A DNA stretch of 64,000 nucleotides from Corella eumyota. Lineage: Eukaryota > Chordata > Ascidiacea > Phlebobranchia > Corellidae. The notes under the pieces were generated by a model, which ran no database searches, was not told where the DNA came from, and saw only the letters and a program-made list of their open reading frames with translations. Position 1 is the first letter of the stretch. Each line of letters begins with the position of its first letter. A program made the translations under genes and the position numbers. The stretch spans positions 13,304,990 to 13,368,989 of the forward strand of contig OY720102.1 of assembly GCA_963082875.1 (NCBI GenBank). The letters run 5' to 3'. Shown here piece by piece: positions 21,701 to 36,700 of this stretch.

Positions 21701-24700
21701 GCTTATAAGTTTATCACTTCTCGACCAAGGCAAATGTATGAGTGGCATCCTTCTTGCAGACCTATCTTAGTGTTAAAACTACTTGGTTTCAATAAGGAAG
21801 CACAAGAAAACATTTGCGTGCAAATATGTGGGGAAAATTCACCTAAAGTCTTAACCTACTTACAAGATCATCCAGATATTGATGCTTACAATTATGTTCC
21901 TGTCAACTGTATCCTATCCATGCACTGCATCAATCAAGCAATTTTGTCTGGTTCAGAGGTTAATCTAAAAACTATGACAAATGTTATGCTTGCTTCTTTA
22001 AAGCATTATATGAGATCGGATCATTTTCCTGACAACTCAGACATTCTTGAGAATGAATTTAAAGGTCTAGCTTTTCTTGCATGGAATGGGTTTAAAAAGA
22101 AAAAAATTTGTTTTAATCAAAAAGACATTAAAAAGGCTGGAATTACTGAAAAAATGCTTAAAACTTTTCTTGACACTTTTGTTTATGATTCTTCAAACAT
22201 GAAAGTCAAGATATTAGAAGGAGACAAACGAAGCAACTTCAGTCATCTCACCTGGCAAGAACTGTTTGCTGCCATGTATTTATTCTTATGGGCAAGTCTG
22301 GATAAATTTCAAAAATGTGTTCCTAAGTTTTTCACTAGTCGGTGGGAAGTAGTCACAAAATTTCTGTTTGGGTTTTACAGTTCCAAGGATTTGTCTGAAT
22401 TTCAATCTTGTTCTTCAACAGCTTATGATGAGAAACGAGCTGTTCTAGAAACATATGCAAAATATTTATGTAAAAAGATTGGGACTCTTTTAACAAGTAA
22501 TAACCCAAAAATGAAAGCCACTGCAACCCTGGTTGAACTCAGCAATTATTTGTATGAATCCAACGATGATGACCTCAACCAGTCTATTCTAAGTCTTCTA
22601 CCTGATCATTTATACCTTGAGTTTGAGGAATCTTTGTTGCCGAGTGACTACATCCATCTTGGCTACTTGTTTGAACAATTAACCAAACCTCTTTCTTTAA
22701 AGATGAGGTTAGGAGTAGGAGTAGGTGACCATTCTCAACTGCTTAGTATCTTCAAAGGTTTAAAAGTAAAGGTAAGCAAAAACATTATTGTTATTTTGAA
22801 TATGATACCCAGGTTAAATTTACACAGGAAATTTATTTACTAAAGTAGATAAAATCACCAAAATTTATAGATTTGTATTCAATATTATTTTAATAATTCT
22901 GTAGTTATAATAAAACTTTTTGTTTGAATAAGTAATTTGCAATTTTGTAAAAAGTAAAATTATAACAATGCTCATATTGTTTAACAATGGTTCATTGTTG
23001 AGATACAATCCTCCATTTTGTACTTTCTCTAAATTACATTATTCAATAAATAAAAGTTTTAATAAATTTTTGAAAGCAAAACTCAACATTTTTTACCTGA
23101 ATACAAAATAAATTTAGAATAAATAAAAATAATGAAAAAACCTAAACTTTTAGTATTTAGTATGCCTACTTAAAGCAGGCAGCTTTATATTACTATAAAG
23201 GTAGGTTACAAAACTACTGGGGTTAAATTAACAAGAGGGGGAAATGTATAAAATTACATCCTTAATTTTTTTTTTGTATTGATTAACACAGTCGATAGCA
23301 ACAAACATTTTAGGTTTACGTAACAAGTTTATTATTTACAATTATAACAAAGAAAACAGAAATCGATGTTAACTTTAAATTTTTCTCACATAAAAAAAAC
23401 TCTCATAAAATATTGATCCAAACAAAGCTTAAAATAATTTGTTTCATAAACTAAAACATTGGGTTAAAATACTATTTACCCCCATATTATTGCTGGGAAT
23501 TTTATTATTACTCCTAAATATTTTTGTACTCACTGGGTTAGTTGCAAAGTATTGTTATATAAATATCTTGCTTAAATTAGTTAAAGTTATCATAACTAAA
23601 TTTTAAATTTATTTAAACTAGCTTTAAATAAGAATTAAATTGTTGGTAATTATTATTTTAATTCAAAATGCTCATAATTACTATTTTATAAAGAATATAT
23701 TTTTTAAACTTTTTCTTAGGTAATTAAATTAAAGTAATCTTTAAATTAAGTAAAATATAAATTTTGTTTTAGATAAAGATGAACTTAGGAGGGAACGAAA
23801 TTGGGGATGAAGCTGCAACATTACTGGGTGAGGTTATTGACAAGTTTGAGGAACTTAATATTAGGGGTTGTAACATCACAAAAGTTGGTGGATTGGCCAT
23901 TGCTAGAGGTTGTTCAAAACTAACACATCCTGTAAGTATATTACTTTATTGCTTGGTATTTAAAGATTAATTATTTAAACAAGCACTAGATTTAAATAAC
24001 ATTTATATTAAAATTACTTTATGTAACAACAAAACTTTTTTATTTAGTTTATAAAAATATAAACACAAACTAACACAAACTTATTTTTAATTTTATAACA
24101 AGAAGTAGAATAAATTACAATGCCCATTAACTTTAACAATGGGTCATTGTTAAGTTACAATTTATTGTATTATATTTAAATAAAATTATTTTTTGTATTT
24201 TCTTAGGATCAAATTATTTAAAAATTAAAAATGTAAAGAAATATTTAAAACAAAATTAACAGCAAAATTTTACTTTATTAACTTTTGGAGAATTTTAAAC
24301 TTAAAATAAACAAAAATAATTAAATTCAACAATTAATACATTATTTTTAGTGACATTAAACAAATTTAGTTTTAAACATTTAAATATTTTGGCTTATTTA
24401 TTAAAAATCGATTTATAAATTAACAGTAAAATTTTATTAAAACAATAAGGGTGGAGTTATTAAAGTCGAGTTAACTTAATCCTCAGTTAACTTTTTATTT
24501 TTTTGTGTTATTAAAGTCGAGTTAAACTCGGATTAACTAATCCTAGTTTAACTTGCGATTTTTGTTTAAAAACTGATTTAAACCGGTTTAAAATCGCTAT
24601 AGCGAATCAAAACAGCGAACAACAATTTTTTGTTGATTTTCGCTGTAACCAAGGACGCTTTGTTCACTTTTTTGCAGGAGATTTAAGTTATTGTAAATAA

Positions 24701-27700
24701 TAAGGCTAAACATGATTTTGAAGGGTTTTAGTAATAATTTAACATTTAACTTTCTTTATTAAGTTAGACTTAGTTAAGATTAGTTACTGTTAGTAAACAA
24801 AAAACAGACCTTCAGCCTATTCAGGCTTAAGATTACTATTATAAAAAAATGCACGCTATAGAAACTTCTTTTACAAATTGTTCTTAAATATTGTCAATAG
24901 GAATAAACGATTGTTAAGTAATTTTTTATTAAAATGGATACTTTGGAAATCGTTGAAATAACAAATACAAATAACGAAATTTCCAAAAACAATTAAAAGA
25001 TATCACAAATCCCCTGAAAAATATATAGAAAAAGAAATAGTCCAGCCTTACAGATTTAATAAAAATAGCATTTTACAGCTTTAAAACATTATTGAAAAAG
25101 ATTTAGGTTTAAAAATTAGAAGCCATGGTGTTCCAGCATTGTTGCAGCTTTTGGTAACTCTAAGGTTTTATGCAACAGGAAATTTGCAACACAGTGATGG
25201 AGACTTAGTTGGGGTACATAGATGCACGGTGTGCCTTATCGTACATCGGATTTCTAAGTGTATAGCTTCGCGCAAACACTTATTTGTAACTTTTCCTAGT
25301 GGATTGGCTCTGCAAACATGCATGGATGATTTCGGGCAAGTTTCAGGGTTTCCCAACATAGTTGGAGCAATAGATGGCACACATATCCTTATTGTTTCAC
25401 CTGGTGGTGATTCTTCTGAGGTGTTCAGAAACAGAAAAGGATTTTTTTTGTTAATGTTTAGGCTATCTGTGATGCTCACCGAGTAATAACCAACATTGTT
25501 GTGCGTTGGCCAGGATCGACTCATGACTCCCGATTTTTTGAAAATTCCAGAATTTGTGATCATTTTAAAGATTGATTTGTGTCTGGTCTGTTGTTAGGTG
25601 ACAATGGTTACCTCTGTAAAAAATATTTAATGACTCCTTTACTTTATCCCTTCACATTACCACAAAAAAGTACAATAAAGCTCACATAAAAACAAGATCA
25701 AGAATTGCACAGTCTTTTGGCATTTTAAAACAAATCTTTCGGGCCCTTACAATTCCACTTCAGACACGTCTGAACAATTCAATAGTTATAATAGTTGCAA
25801 TTATGTGTCTTCATAATTTTGCACTAAAAACAAGGCAAGAGAAACTGGCACCTTACGATGCTGAAATCCCAGTAATTGAAACAAATAGAGGAGCTGGTCA
25901 TTTATTCGCTGGTTGAGCTGTGCGAGACCAAATAATAAATAACTATTTTCAGTAATATTTAAATTTAAGAAGAAATTTTTACGTTAATATAGTTAGACTG
26001 CATTACAATGTTTGTTTACGTGTTTTATGTAATCTTTTTGTAGCTAGGAATAAAATGGATAATAAAATTAGAACTCTTAACTACGATCAAAGCGAAGGAG
26101 AACTGTTGGAATTGGTAAAATCTTATCCAGTTATAACTTCAAAATTAACAAATTCTTCTACCACAACTGCAAAAAAAAGCTTGGGTTGATTTAACAAAAA
26201 AATTAATTTAATCAATATACGATGCAATAGAACACCAGAAAATTTACAAAATTTATACAAAAATATTTAAAAAAAGCCAAATCAGCTAATACAGAAAAAA
26301 AAAAATTAGAAAAACAGGAGGTGGCCACCACCTAATTCCATTAGCTCTTTTACACAGAAAGTCATTTGTGAGTAACAATTATATTTTTATGATAAACCAA
26401 ATTACACACAACGATAAATTTACTACAAACCTGCAAAACTTTGTTTTAAATAATAACTTTAATTCCCAATGAAATCAATTCACTGCATAACAGTTTTGAT
26501 GATGATGCCTTGCCGATTCTTGATCTTACTGGTAGCATCCCAGTCATGATCAAATTGTTACTGAATGTTCTTCAAATGGAGAAATTTTTATAGCATGTAA
26601 AAAATAACCAGGTTAAGTTTCATGTTGTGAATATTATTACCAATAAAGAGTTCTAGTTTAAAAAAGGAGTCTTTAAAAAGAAAAAGCTATTCTGGTGACG
26701 TAAGGGAGGCAAAAATGTTATTACTTAGGCAGGAAATAGAAAATAAAAAAGAAATTCATAAACTAACCAAAAAGTTACTAATAAAAAACCAAGAAATAAA
26801 AATAAAAGAACATGATTTAAAAATGAAAGAACTTGAAATAAAAATATAGCAAACAAAAAATTTAAAAAATTACCGAGCAGCATGTTTAAACAACTTTTAT
26901 GAAATTTAATAGTTTGCATATTTATTTGTTGTATTATTTATGTTTTTGAATTTTGTTACTCAAAAAAATAGTTATCAATAAAATTAAAATAAAAGGGTTT
27001 ACTTTCCACTTCGCATGAATTTAATACCAAAGCTTTTCTAGATTGAAAATATGATACCCTGTTCAAAATAGGTATTTACCGAGAGCAAAATGCTTAAAAC
27101 CATCATCGCGCATTTCCTTGTTTAGCCAAGCCAGGGTAGACGGTTTTTAACTTTAACGACATAAAAGTATTCTCTAAACTTTGTGACCTGCCCATTGTTA
27201 GGGATTGACAGGATGTTTGTAATTTCTAATTTCAATAGCTACAATAAAGGTTAAATATATTGCCCCTGTGACAACTTATTAAAATACTACTTAAATAGTT
27301 AATTATAAATCTTTTAACTAAATTTATTTGGCAGAGCCCATTTAAAACTTAGGTTGTAACTGGCTATACACATTTATATGCATTTAATAGGATTTTAATA
27401 GGAGACAAAAATAATAGGATTTAATAGGATAGGAGACAAAAATAGAGACAAAAATAGGTAAAATACCTCACAATGATATGTCCGGTACATCACTGACGAT
27501 TTACGGACTAAAGCCATTACAACCAGTACTAACTTACTAATTATACAACTTTGCTTTGCTGTTGTATTGTTTTCCATAAGCTACCTATGAATTACCTATT
27601 GACTCTGTCCAAACGATCACAACAACTTTTAGGCCAATCTAGTTTTACTATTAGACTATTGCCGTAATTTTCTAAACTACAAACTCAAAATGAAACGTTG

Positions 27701-30700
27701 CTGTTCCAGCAAAGAATGCATTGCACATGTTAACAAGTTACTAAACCAATTAACCAAAAAACAAATGTACCATAAAACAACTAAAAATTTTTTTTTGATA
27801 AAGTAGCTAATTAATTTTAAGTTAATCTGAGTTTAAACTACCTTAATTCGCCGGTTAACTTTTTAGCAATTTAACTCGAGTTTAATTCGCGATTACTGTT
27901 AACTCGACTTTAATCACTCCACCCTAAGTGTGATAATAAGTAAATTTTAATTAAAGTTTAAATATTTAAGATAAATAACATGTTATTAAATTAAATATTG
28001 TTTATTTTTGTGTTACTTCAAAATTTTAGTTATTATTATTTTTATAAAGTGTTTTGTTAAACAGTTTTTTATCTCAGTTATTTTAATTCAAGTAATCTTT
28101 AATTAAAGTAAAATATAAATTTTGTTTTAGATAAAGTTGGACTTAACAATAAACGAAATTGGTGATGAAGATGTAACATTACTGGGTGAGGTTATTGACA
28201 AGTTTGAGGAACTTAATATTATGTATTGTCGCATCACAGAAGTTGGTGGATTGGCCATTGCTAGAGGTTGTTCAAAACTAACGAATACTGTAAGTATATT
28301 ACTTTATTGCTTGGTATTTTTAATTTTATTATTTAAACAAGCAGCAGATTTAAATAACATTTAATATTAAAATTACTTTATGTAACAACAAAACTTTTTT
28401 ATTTAGTTTATAGAAATATAAACACAAATTTATTTTCAATTTTATAACAAGAAGTAAAAAAGGTCACAATGCCCATTAACTTTAACAATGGTCCATTGTT
28501 AAGTTACAATTTATTGTATTATATTTAAATAAAATTATTTTTTGTATTTTCTAAGAATCAAATTATTTCGTAATTAAAAGTTTTAAAGAAATATCTAAAA
28601 CAAAATTTTACAAAAATAATTAAATTCAACAATTAATACATTTTTTTTAGTGACATTAAACAAATTTAGTTTTAAACATTTAAATATTTTGGCTGATTTA
28701 TTAAAAGACGATTTATAAATTAACAGTAAAATTTTATTAAAACTCTAAGTGTGGAGTTATTAAAGTCGAGTTAACTTAATCCCCGGTTAACTTTTTATTT
28801 TTTGTGTTATTAAAGTCGAGTTAAACTTGAATTAACTAATCCTAATTTAACTTGCGATTTTTGTTTAAAAACTGGTTTAAACTGGGTTGAAATCGCTATA
28901 GCGAATCAAAACAGCGAACAACAATTTTTGTTGATTTTCGCTGTAACCAAGGACGTTTTGTTCACTTTTTTGCACGAGATTTAAGTTTTTGTAAATAATA
29001 AGGCTAAACATGATTTTGAAGGGTTTTAGTAATAATTCAACATTTAACTTTCTTTATTAAGTTAGACTTAGTTAAGATTAGTTACTGTTAGTAAACAAAA
29101 AACAGAACTGTAGCCTATTCAGGCTTAAGACTACTATTATAAAAAAATGTACGCTGTGGAAACTTTTTTTGCAAATTGTTCTTGAATATTGTCAATAGGA
29201 ATAAACGATTGTTAAGTAATTTTTTATTAAAATGGATACTTTGGAAATCTTTGAAATAACAAATACAAATAATGAAATTCCCCAAAACGATTAAAAGATA
29301 TCACAAATCCTTGGAAAAATATATAGAAAGAGAAATAGTCCAGCCTTACAGATTTAATAAAAATAGCATTTTACTACTTTATAACATTCCTGAAAAAGAT
29401 TTAAGTTTAAAAATTAGAAGCCATGGTGTTTCAGCATTGTTGCAGCTTTTGGTAACCCTTAGGTATTATGCAACAGGAAATTTGCAATGCAGTGATGGAG
29501 ACTTAGTTGGGGTACATAAATGCAAGGTGTGCCTTATCGTACATTGGATTTCTAAGTGTATAGCTTCGCGCAAACACTTATTTGTAACATTTTCTCGTGG
29601 ATTGGCTCTGCAAACATGCATGGAAGATTTCGGGCAAGTTTCAGGGTTTCCCAATGTAGTTGGAGCAATAGATGGCACACATATCCCCATTGTTTCACCT
29701 GGTGGTGATTCTCCTAAGGTGTTCAGAAACAGAAAAGGATTAGGGTTTCAGTTAATGTTAAGGCTATCTGTCATGCTCACCGAGTATTTACCAACATTGT
29801 TGTGCGTTGGCCAGGATCAACTTATGACTCCCAAATTTTTGAAAATTTAAGAATTTGGGACCATTTTGAAGATTGATTTGTGTCTGGTCTGTTGTTAGGT
29901 GACAATGGTTACCCCTGTAAAAATATTTAATGACTCCTTTACTTCATCCCTTAACATTATCACAAAAAAATACAATAAAGCTCACCTAAAAACAAGATCA
30001 AGGATTGAACAGTCTTTTGGCATTTTAAAACAAATCTTTCGGGCTCTTACAATTCCACTTCGGACACGTCTGGACAATTTAATAATTATAATAGTTGCAA
30101 TTATGTGTCTTCATAATTTTGCACTAAAAACAAGGCAAGAGAAACTGGCACCTTATAACGCTAAAATCCCAGTAATTGAAACAAATGAAGGAGCTAGTCA
30201 TTCATTCGAGCTGGTCGAGCTGTACGAGACCAAATAATAATTAACTATTTTCAGTAATATTTAAATTTAAGAAGAAATTTTTACGTTAATATAGTTAGAC
30301 TGCATAAAAATGTTTGTTTATGTGTTTTATGTAATCTTTTTGTAGCTAGGAATAAAATGGATAATAAAATTAGAACTCTTAACTACGATCAAAGCGAAGG
30401 AGAACTGTTGGAATTGGTAAAATCTTATCCAGTTATAACTTCAAAATTAACAAATTCTTCTACCACAACTGCAAAAAAATGTTTGGGTTGATTTAACAAA
30501 AAAATTTAATTTAATCAATATACGATGCAATAGAACACCAGAAAATTTACAAAATTTATACAAAAATATTAAAAAGAAAGCCAAATCACAACTATAAATT
30601 TACTACAAACCTGCAAAACTTTGTTTTAAATATAGCTCTTATTCCCAATGAAATAAATTCTCTGCATAACAGTTTTGATGATGATGCCTTGCCGATTCTT

Positions 30701-33700
30701 TATCTTACTGGTAGCACCCCGATCAAATTGTTACTGAATGTTCTTCAAATGGAGAAATTTTTATAGCATGTAAAAAATGATCAGGTTAAATTTTATGTTG
30801 TGAATATTATTACCAATGAAGAGTTCTAGTTTTTAAAAAAAAGTTACGAAAATTTAATTTTAATTTATGTTGTAAAAAAGGTAATACCAGTCTGTTCATA
30901 GATGTTGTAGTACAAGATTCACCTGAGAAAAACAAAAAAAATAGTGTCAATCAAGTACTAAGTAAGTCAATGCAAAAAAATGAATATTGTTATCACCTTT
31001 AAGTTTATTAATTTTTGTAATGAAGTTATTTAAATAATTTTAAAGAAAAAAAGGTCTTTAAAAAGAAAAAGCGATTCTGGTGACGTAAGGGAGGCAAAAA
31101 TGTTACTACTTAGGCAGGAAATAAAAAATAAAAAAGAAATTCACATACTAACCAAAAAGTTACTAATAAAGAACCAAGAAATGAAAATAAAAGAACATGA
31201 TTTAAAAATGAAAGAACTTGAAATAAAAATAGAGCAAACAAAAAATTTAAAAAATTACCGAGCAGCATGTTTAAACAACTTTTATGAAATTTAATAGTTT
31301 GCATATTTATTTGTTGTATTATTTATGTTTTTATATTTTGTTACCTAAAAAAAAATAGTTATCTATAAAATTTAAATAAAAGGGATTTACTTACCACTTC
31401 GCATGAATATAATAACAAAGCTTTACTAGATTAAAAATATGATACCCTGTCCAAAATAGGTATTTACCGAGAGCAAAATGCTTAAAACCATCATCGCGCA
31501 TTTCCTTGTTTAGCCAAGCCAGAGTGGACGGTTTTTAACTTCAACGACATAAAAGTATTCTCTAAACTTTGTGACCTGCCCATTGTTAGGGATTGACAGG
31601 ATGTTTGTAATTTCTAATTTCAATAACTACAATAAAGGTTAAATATATTGCCCTTGTGACAACTTAATAAAATACTACTTAAGTAGTTAATTATAAATCT
31701 TTTAACTAAATTTATTTGGCAGAGCCCATATAAAACTTAGGTTGTAACTGACTATACACATTATATATGCAACAGGAGACAAAAATATGTAAAATACCTT
31801 GCAATGATATGTCCGGTACATCACTGACAGATTGACTGACTGACAGACTGACTAAAGCCATTACAACCAGTATTATTTGGGGTTGCCAGAAGCTTCGGTC
31901 GTGAGAAGCTTCGGCCAGAAGGTTCGGCCTGCAAAAAAAACGCGGGGGGTCGGTGACGAAATTGCCGTGTAAAAAACGTTTCCGTAATTTCGTTTTAAAT
32001 ATTGATAATATAAGTTTAAAATCAATGGGATGTACTCTAGCATGAATTTTTTTACCTCAAAAGCGTCCGTCTTTAATCGATTTCAAAACTACGTTTTCGA
32101 AAAAAAAATCTTTAAAAAAATAAATATTTTAAAAACTAACATATATATTCATGGAATCAAATGATTACAAATTTTTTATGTACTATATTTTTCGTCAAAT
32201 TTTTTTTAGTTTTGATAAAATACGGTCTTACGTTGACATCAAACGCGGGCTTTACGCTGTGCACTTCCCGCAGTTAGATAAAAAATTGTGCAGGCCATAA
32301 GCGCCCGTCTTTAATCCGTTTTAAAAATACATTTTTGGAACAAGAATTTAAAAAAAAATAACTATTCTAAAAACTAACATATACATTTTTTGTAACAACT
32401 TTTTAAATTTTTTTTATATATTATATTTTTTGTCAAATTTAATTCTGAATATCGGTGAAATATGGTCTTAAACTGACATTTTACACGGCAATTTCGTCAT
32501 CGACCCCCCGCGTTTTTTGCAGGCTGAACTTTCTGGCCGAAGCTTCTCACAGCCAAAGCTTCTCACGGCCGAAGCTTCTGGCAACCAATAAAATACTACT
32601 TGAATAGTTAATTATAAATCTTTTAACCAAATTTATTTGGCAGAGCCATAAAAAACTTTTGACGATTTACGGACTGACTAAAGCCATTACAACCAGTACT
32701 AACTTACTAATTATACAACTTTGCTTTGCTGTTGTATTGTTTTCCATAAGCTACCTATGAATTACCTATTGACTCTGTCCAAACGATCACAACAACTTTT
32801 AGGCCAATCTAGTTTTACTATTAGACTATAGTAATTTTTTTTGATAAAGTAGCTAATTAATTTTAAGTTAATCTGAGTTTAAACTACCTTAGTTTGCGGG
32901 TTAATTTTTAGCGATTTAACTCGAGTTTAATTCGCGATTACAGTTAACTCGACTTTAATTACTCCACCCCTAAGTGTGATAATAAGTAAATTTTAATTAA
33001 AGTTTAAATATTCTAAATAAATAACAAGTTAGTAAAAATTAAATAATGGTCATTTTTGTGTTACTTCAAAATTTTAGTTATTATTATTATTTTTATAAAG
33101 TGTTTTGTTAAACTATTTTTTATCTCAGTTATTTTAATTAAAGTAACTTTTAATTAAAGTAAAATATAAATTTTGTTTTAGATAAAGTTGGACTTATCAG
33201 GGAACAAAATTAGTGATGAAACTGTAACATTACTGGGTGAGGTTATTGACAAGTTTGAGAAACTTAGGATTAGTGAGTGTTACATCACAGAAGTTGGTGG
33301 ATTGGCCATTGCTAGAGGTTGTTCAAAACTAACAAATACTGTGAGTATATTACTTTATTGCTTGGTATTTTTGAAGTTATTTATTTAAACAAGCACTAGA
33401 TTTAAATAACACTTATTATTAAAATTACTTTATGTAATAACAAAACTTTTTTATTTAGTTCATAAAAATGTAAACACAAACTTATTTTCAATTTTATAAC
33501 AAGAAGTAGAAAAGTCACAATGCCCATTAACTTTAACAATTGGTCATTGTTAAGTTACAATTTATTGTATTAAATTTAAATAAAATTATTTTTTGTATTT
33601 CCTCAGGATCCAATTAACTAAAAATTAAAAGTTTTAAAGAAATTTAAAACAAACTTTTACTTTATTAACTTTTGGAGAATTTTAAACTTAAAATAAACAA

Positions 33701-36700
33701 AGATAATTAAATTTAACAATTAATACATTTTTTTAGTGACATTAAACAAATTCAATTTTAAACATTTAAATATTTTGGCGTATTTATTAAAAAACGATTT
33801 ATAAATTAACAGTAAAATTTTATTAAAAGAATAAGTGTGGAGTTATTAAATTCGAGTTAACTTAATCCTCAGTTGACTTTTTTTTTTTTAGTTGTTATTA
33901 AAGTCGAGTTAAACTCAGATTAACTAATCCTAGTTTAATTTGCGATTTTTGTCTAAAAACTGGTCTAAACCGGTTTGAAATCGCTATAGCGAATCAAAAC
34001 AGCAAACGACAATTTTTGTTGATTTTCGCTGTAACCAAGGACGTTTTGTTTACTTTTTTGCACGAGATTTAAGTTTTTGTAAATAATAAGGCTAAACGTG
34101 AATTTGAAGGGTTTTAGTAATAATTCAACATTTAACTTTCTTTATTAAGTTAGACTTAGTTAAGATTAGTTACTGTTAGTAAACAAAAAACAGGCCCTTA
34201 GCCTATTCAGGCTTAAGATTACTATTATAAAAAAATGCACGCTATAGAAACTTCTTTTACAAATTGTTCTTAAATATTGTCAATAGGAATAAACGATTGT
34301 TAAGTAATTTTTTATTAAAATGGATACTTTGAAAATCGTTGAAATAACAAATACAAATTGCGAAATTTCCAAAAACGATTAAAAGATATCACAAATCCCC
34401 TGGAAAAATATACAGAAAGAGAAATAGTCCAGCGTTACAGATTTATTAAAAATAGCATTTTACAGCTTTATAACATTATTGAAAAAGATTTAAGTTTAAA
34501 AATTAGAAGCCATGGTGTTTCAGCATTGTTGCAACTTTTGGTAACCCTTAGGTTTTATGCAACAGAAAATTTGCAACGTAGTGATGGAGACTTAGTTGGG
34601 GTACATAGATGCACGGTGTGCCTTTTTGTACATTGGATTTCTAAGTGTATAGCTTCATACAAACACTTATTTGTAACATTTTCTCATGGATTGGCTCTGC
34701 AAACATGCATGGAAGTTTCAGGGTTTCCCAAAGTAGTTGGAGCAATAGATGGCACACATATCCCTATTGTTTCACCTGGTGGTGATTCTCCTGAGGTGTT
34801 CAGAAACAGAAAAGGATTTGTCGTTAATGTTCAGGCCATCTGTGATGCTCACCAAGTATTTACCAACATTGTTGTGCGTTGGCCAGGATTGACTCATGAC
34901 TCTCGATTTTTTGAAAATTCAAGAATTCGTGATCATTTTAAAGATTGATTTGTGTCTGGTCTGTTGTTAGGTGACAATGGTTACCCCTGTAAAAATATTT
35001 GATGACTCCTTTACTTCATTCCTTAACATTACCACAAAAAAGTACAATAAAGCTCACATAAAAACAAGATCAAGGATTGCACAGTCTTTTGGCATTTTCA
35101 AACAAAGGTTTCAGGCTCTTACAATTCCACTTCGGACACGTCTGGACAATTCAATAGTTATAATAGTTGCAATTATGTGTCTTCATAATTTTGCACTAAA
35201 AACAAGGCAAGAGAAACTGGCACCTTACGATGCTGAAATCCCAGTAATTGAAACAAATGGAAGAGCTGGTCATTCATTGGCTGGTCGAGCTGTGCGAAAC
35301 CAAATAATAAATAACTATTTTCAGTAATATTTAAATTTAAGAATAAATTTTTACGTTAATATGGTTAGACTGCATAAAAATTTTTGTTTATGTGTTTTAT
35401 GTAATCTTTTTGTAGCTAGGAATAAAATGAATAAAAAAAAATTAGAACTCTTAACTACGATCAAAGCGAAGGAGAACTGTTGGAATTGGTAAAATCTTAT
35501 CCAGTTATAACTTCAAAATTAACAAATTCTTCTACCACAACTGCAAAAAAAAGCTTGGGTTGATTTAACAAAAAAATTAATTTAATCAATATACGATGCA
35601 ATAGAACACCAGAAAATTTACAAAATTTATACAAAAATATTAAAAAGAAGCCAAATCAGCTAATACAGTACAAAAAAGAGAAATTAGAAAAACAGGAGGT
35701 GGCCACCACCTAATCCCATTAGCTCTTTTACACAGAAAGTCATTTGTGAGTAACAATTATATTTTTATACTAAACCATATAATACACAACGATAAATTAA
35801 CTACAAACCTGCAAAACTTTGTTTTAAATAATAGCTCTAATTGTCAATGAAATAAATTCTCTGCATAACAGTTTTGATGATGATGCCATGCCGATTCTTG
35901 ATCTTACTGGTAGCACCCCAGTCATGATCAAATTGTTACTGAATGTTCTTCAAATGGAGAAATTTTTATAGCATGTAAAGAATTACCAGGTTAAATTTCA
36001 TGTTGTGAATATTATTACCAATAAAGAGTTCTAGTTTAAAAAAGGAGTCTTTAAAAAGAAAAAGCTATTCTGGTGACGTAAGGGAGGCAAAAATGTTACT
36101 ACTTAGACTGGAAATAGAAAATAAAAAAGAAATTCATATACTAACCAAAAAGTTACTAATAAAAAATCAAGAAATAAAAATAAAAAAACACGATTTAAAA
36201 ATGAATGAACTTGATATAAAAATAGAGCAAACAAAAAATTTAAAAAATTACCGAGCAGCATGTTTAAACAACTTTTATGAAATTTAATAGTTTGCATATT
36301 TATTTATTGTATTATTTATGTTTTTATATTTTGTTACCTAAAAAAAAAATAGTTATCTATAAAATTTAAATAAAAGGGATTACTTTCCACTTCGCGTGAA
36401 TATAATACCAAAGCTTTTCTAGATTGAAAATATGATACCCTGTCCAAAATAGGTATTTACTGAGAGCAAAATGCTTAAAACCATCATTGCACATTTCCTT
36501 GTTTAGTGACCTGCCCATTGTTAGGGATTGACAGGATGTTTGTAATTTCTAATTTCAATAACTACAATAAAGGTTAAATATATTGCCCTTGTGACAACTT
36601 AATAAAATACTGCTTAAATAGTTAATTATAAATCTTTTAACTAAATTTATTTGGCAGAGCCCATATAAAACTTAGGTTGTAACTGACTATACACATTATA

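Larger units (their letters stand above)
24449..27924 (+). mobile_element. PIF/Harbinger element 1 (3,476 bp) in the intron after LRR exon 1
   Basis: Ends GGGTGGAGTTATTAAAGTCG and, at the right in reverse complement, GGGTGGAGTGATTAAAGTCG, flanked by TAA at 24,446-24,448 and 27,925-27,927. The three-base TWA target duplication is the PIF/Harbinger hallmark. Introns of later LRR units show the empty site (AATAAGTGTGATAATAAG). It encodes both Harbinger proteins on the + strand, a DDE transposase and a Myb/SANT-like protein, both damaged. Confidence 0.85.
28749..32970 (+). mobile_element. PIF/Harbinger element 2 (4,222 bp) in the intron after LRR exon 2, with a nested MITE
   Basis: Same ends as element 1 (left GTGTGGAGTTATTAAAGTCG; right ...ACTCCACCCC) and TAA at 28,746-28,748 and 32,971-32,973, at the same intron site. 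It is longer because a 706-bp inverted-repeat element (31,881-32,586) and a local duplication lie inside. Overall sequence is near-identical to elements 1 and 3, so all three spread by duplication of the exon-plus-intron unit, not by three insertions. Confidence 0.85.

Noticed and set aside
23773-23970. LRR open frames read as independent small proteins
   Set aside because: Each is an internal exon with splice sites; the extra residues after SKLTNT are intron read-through (VSILLYCLVF).
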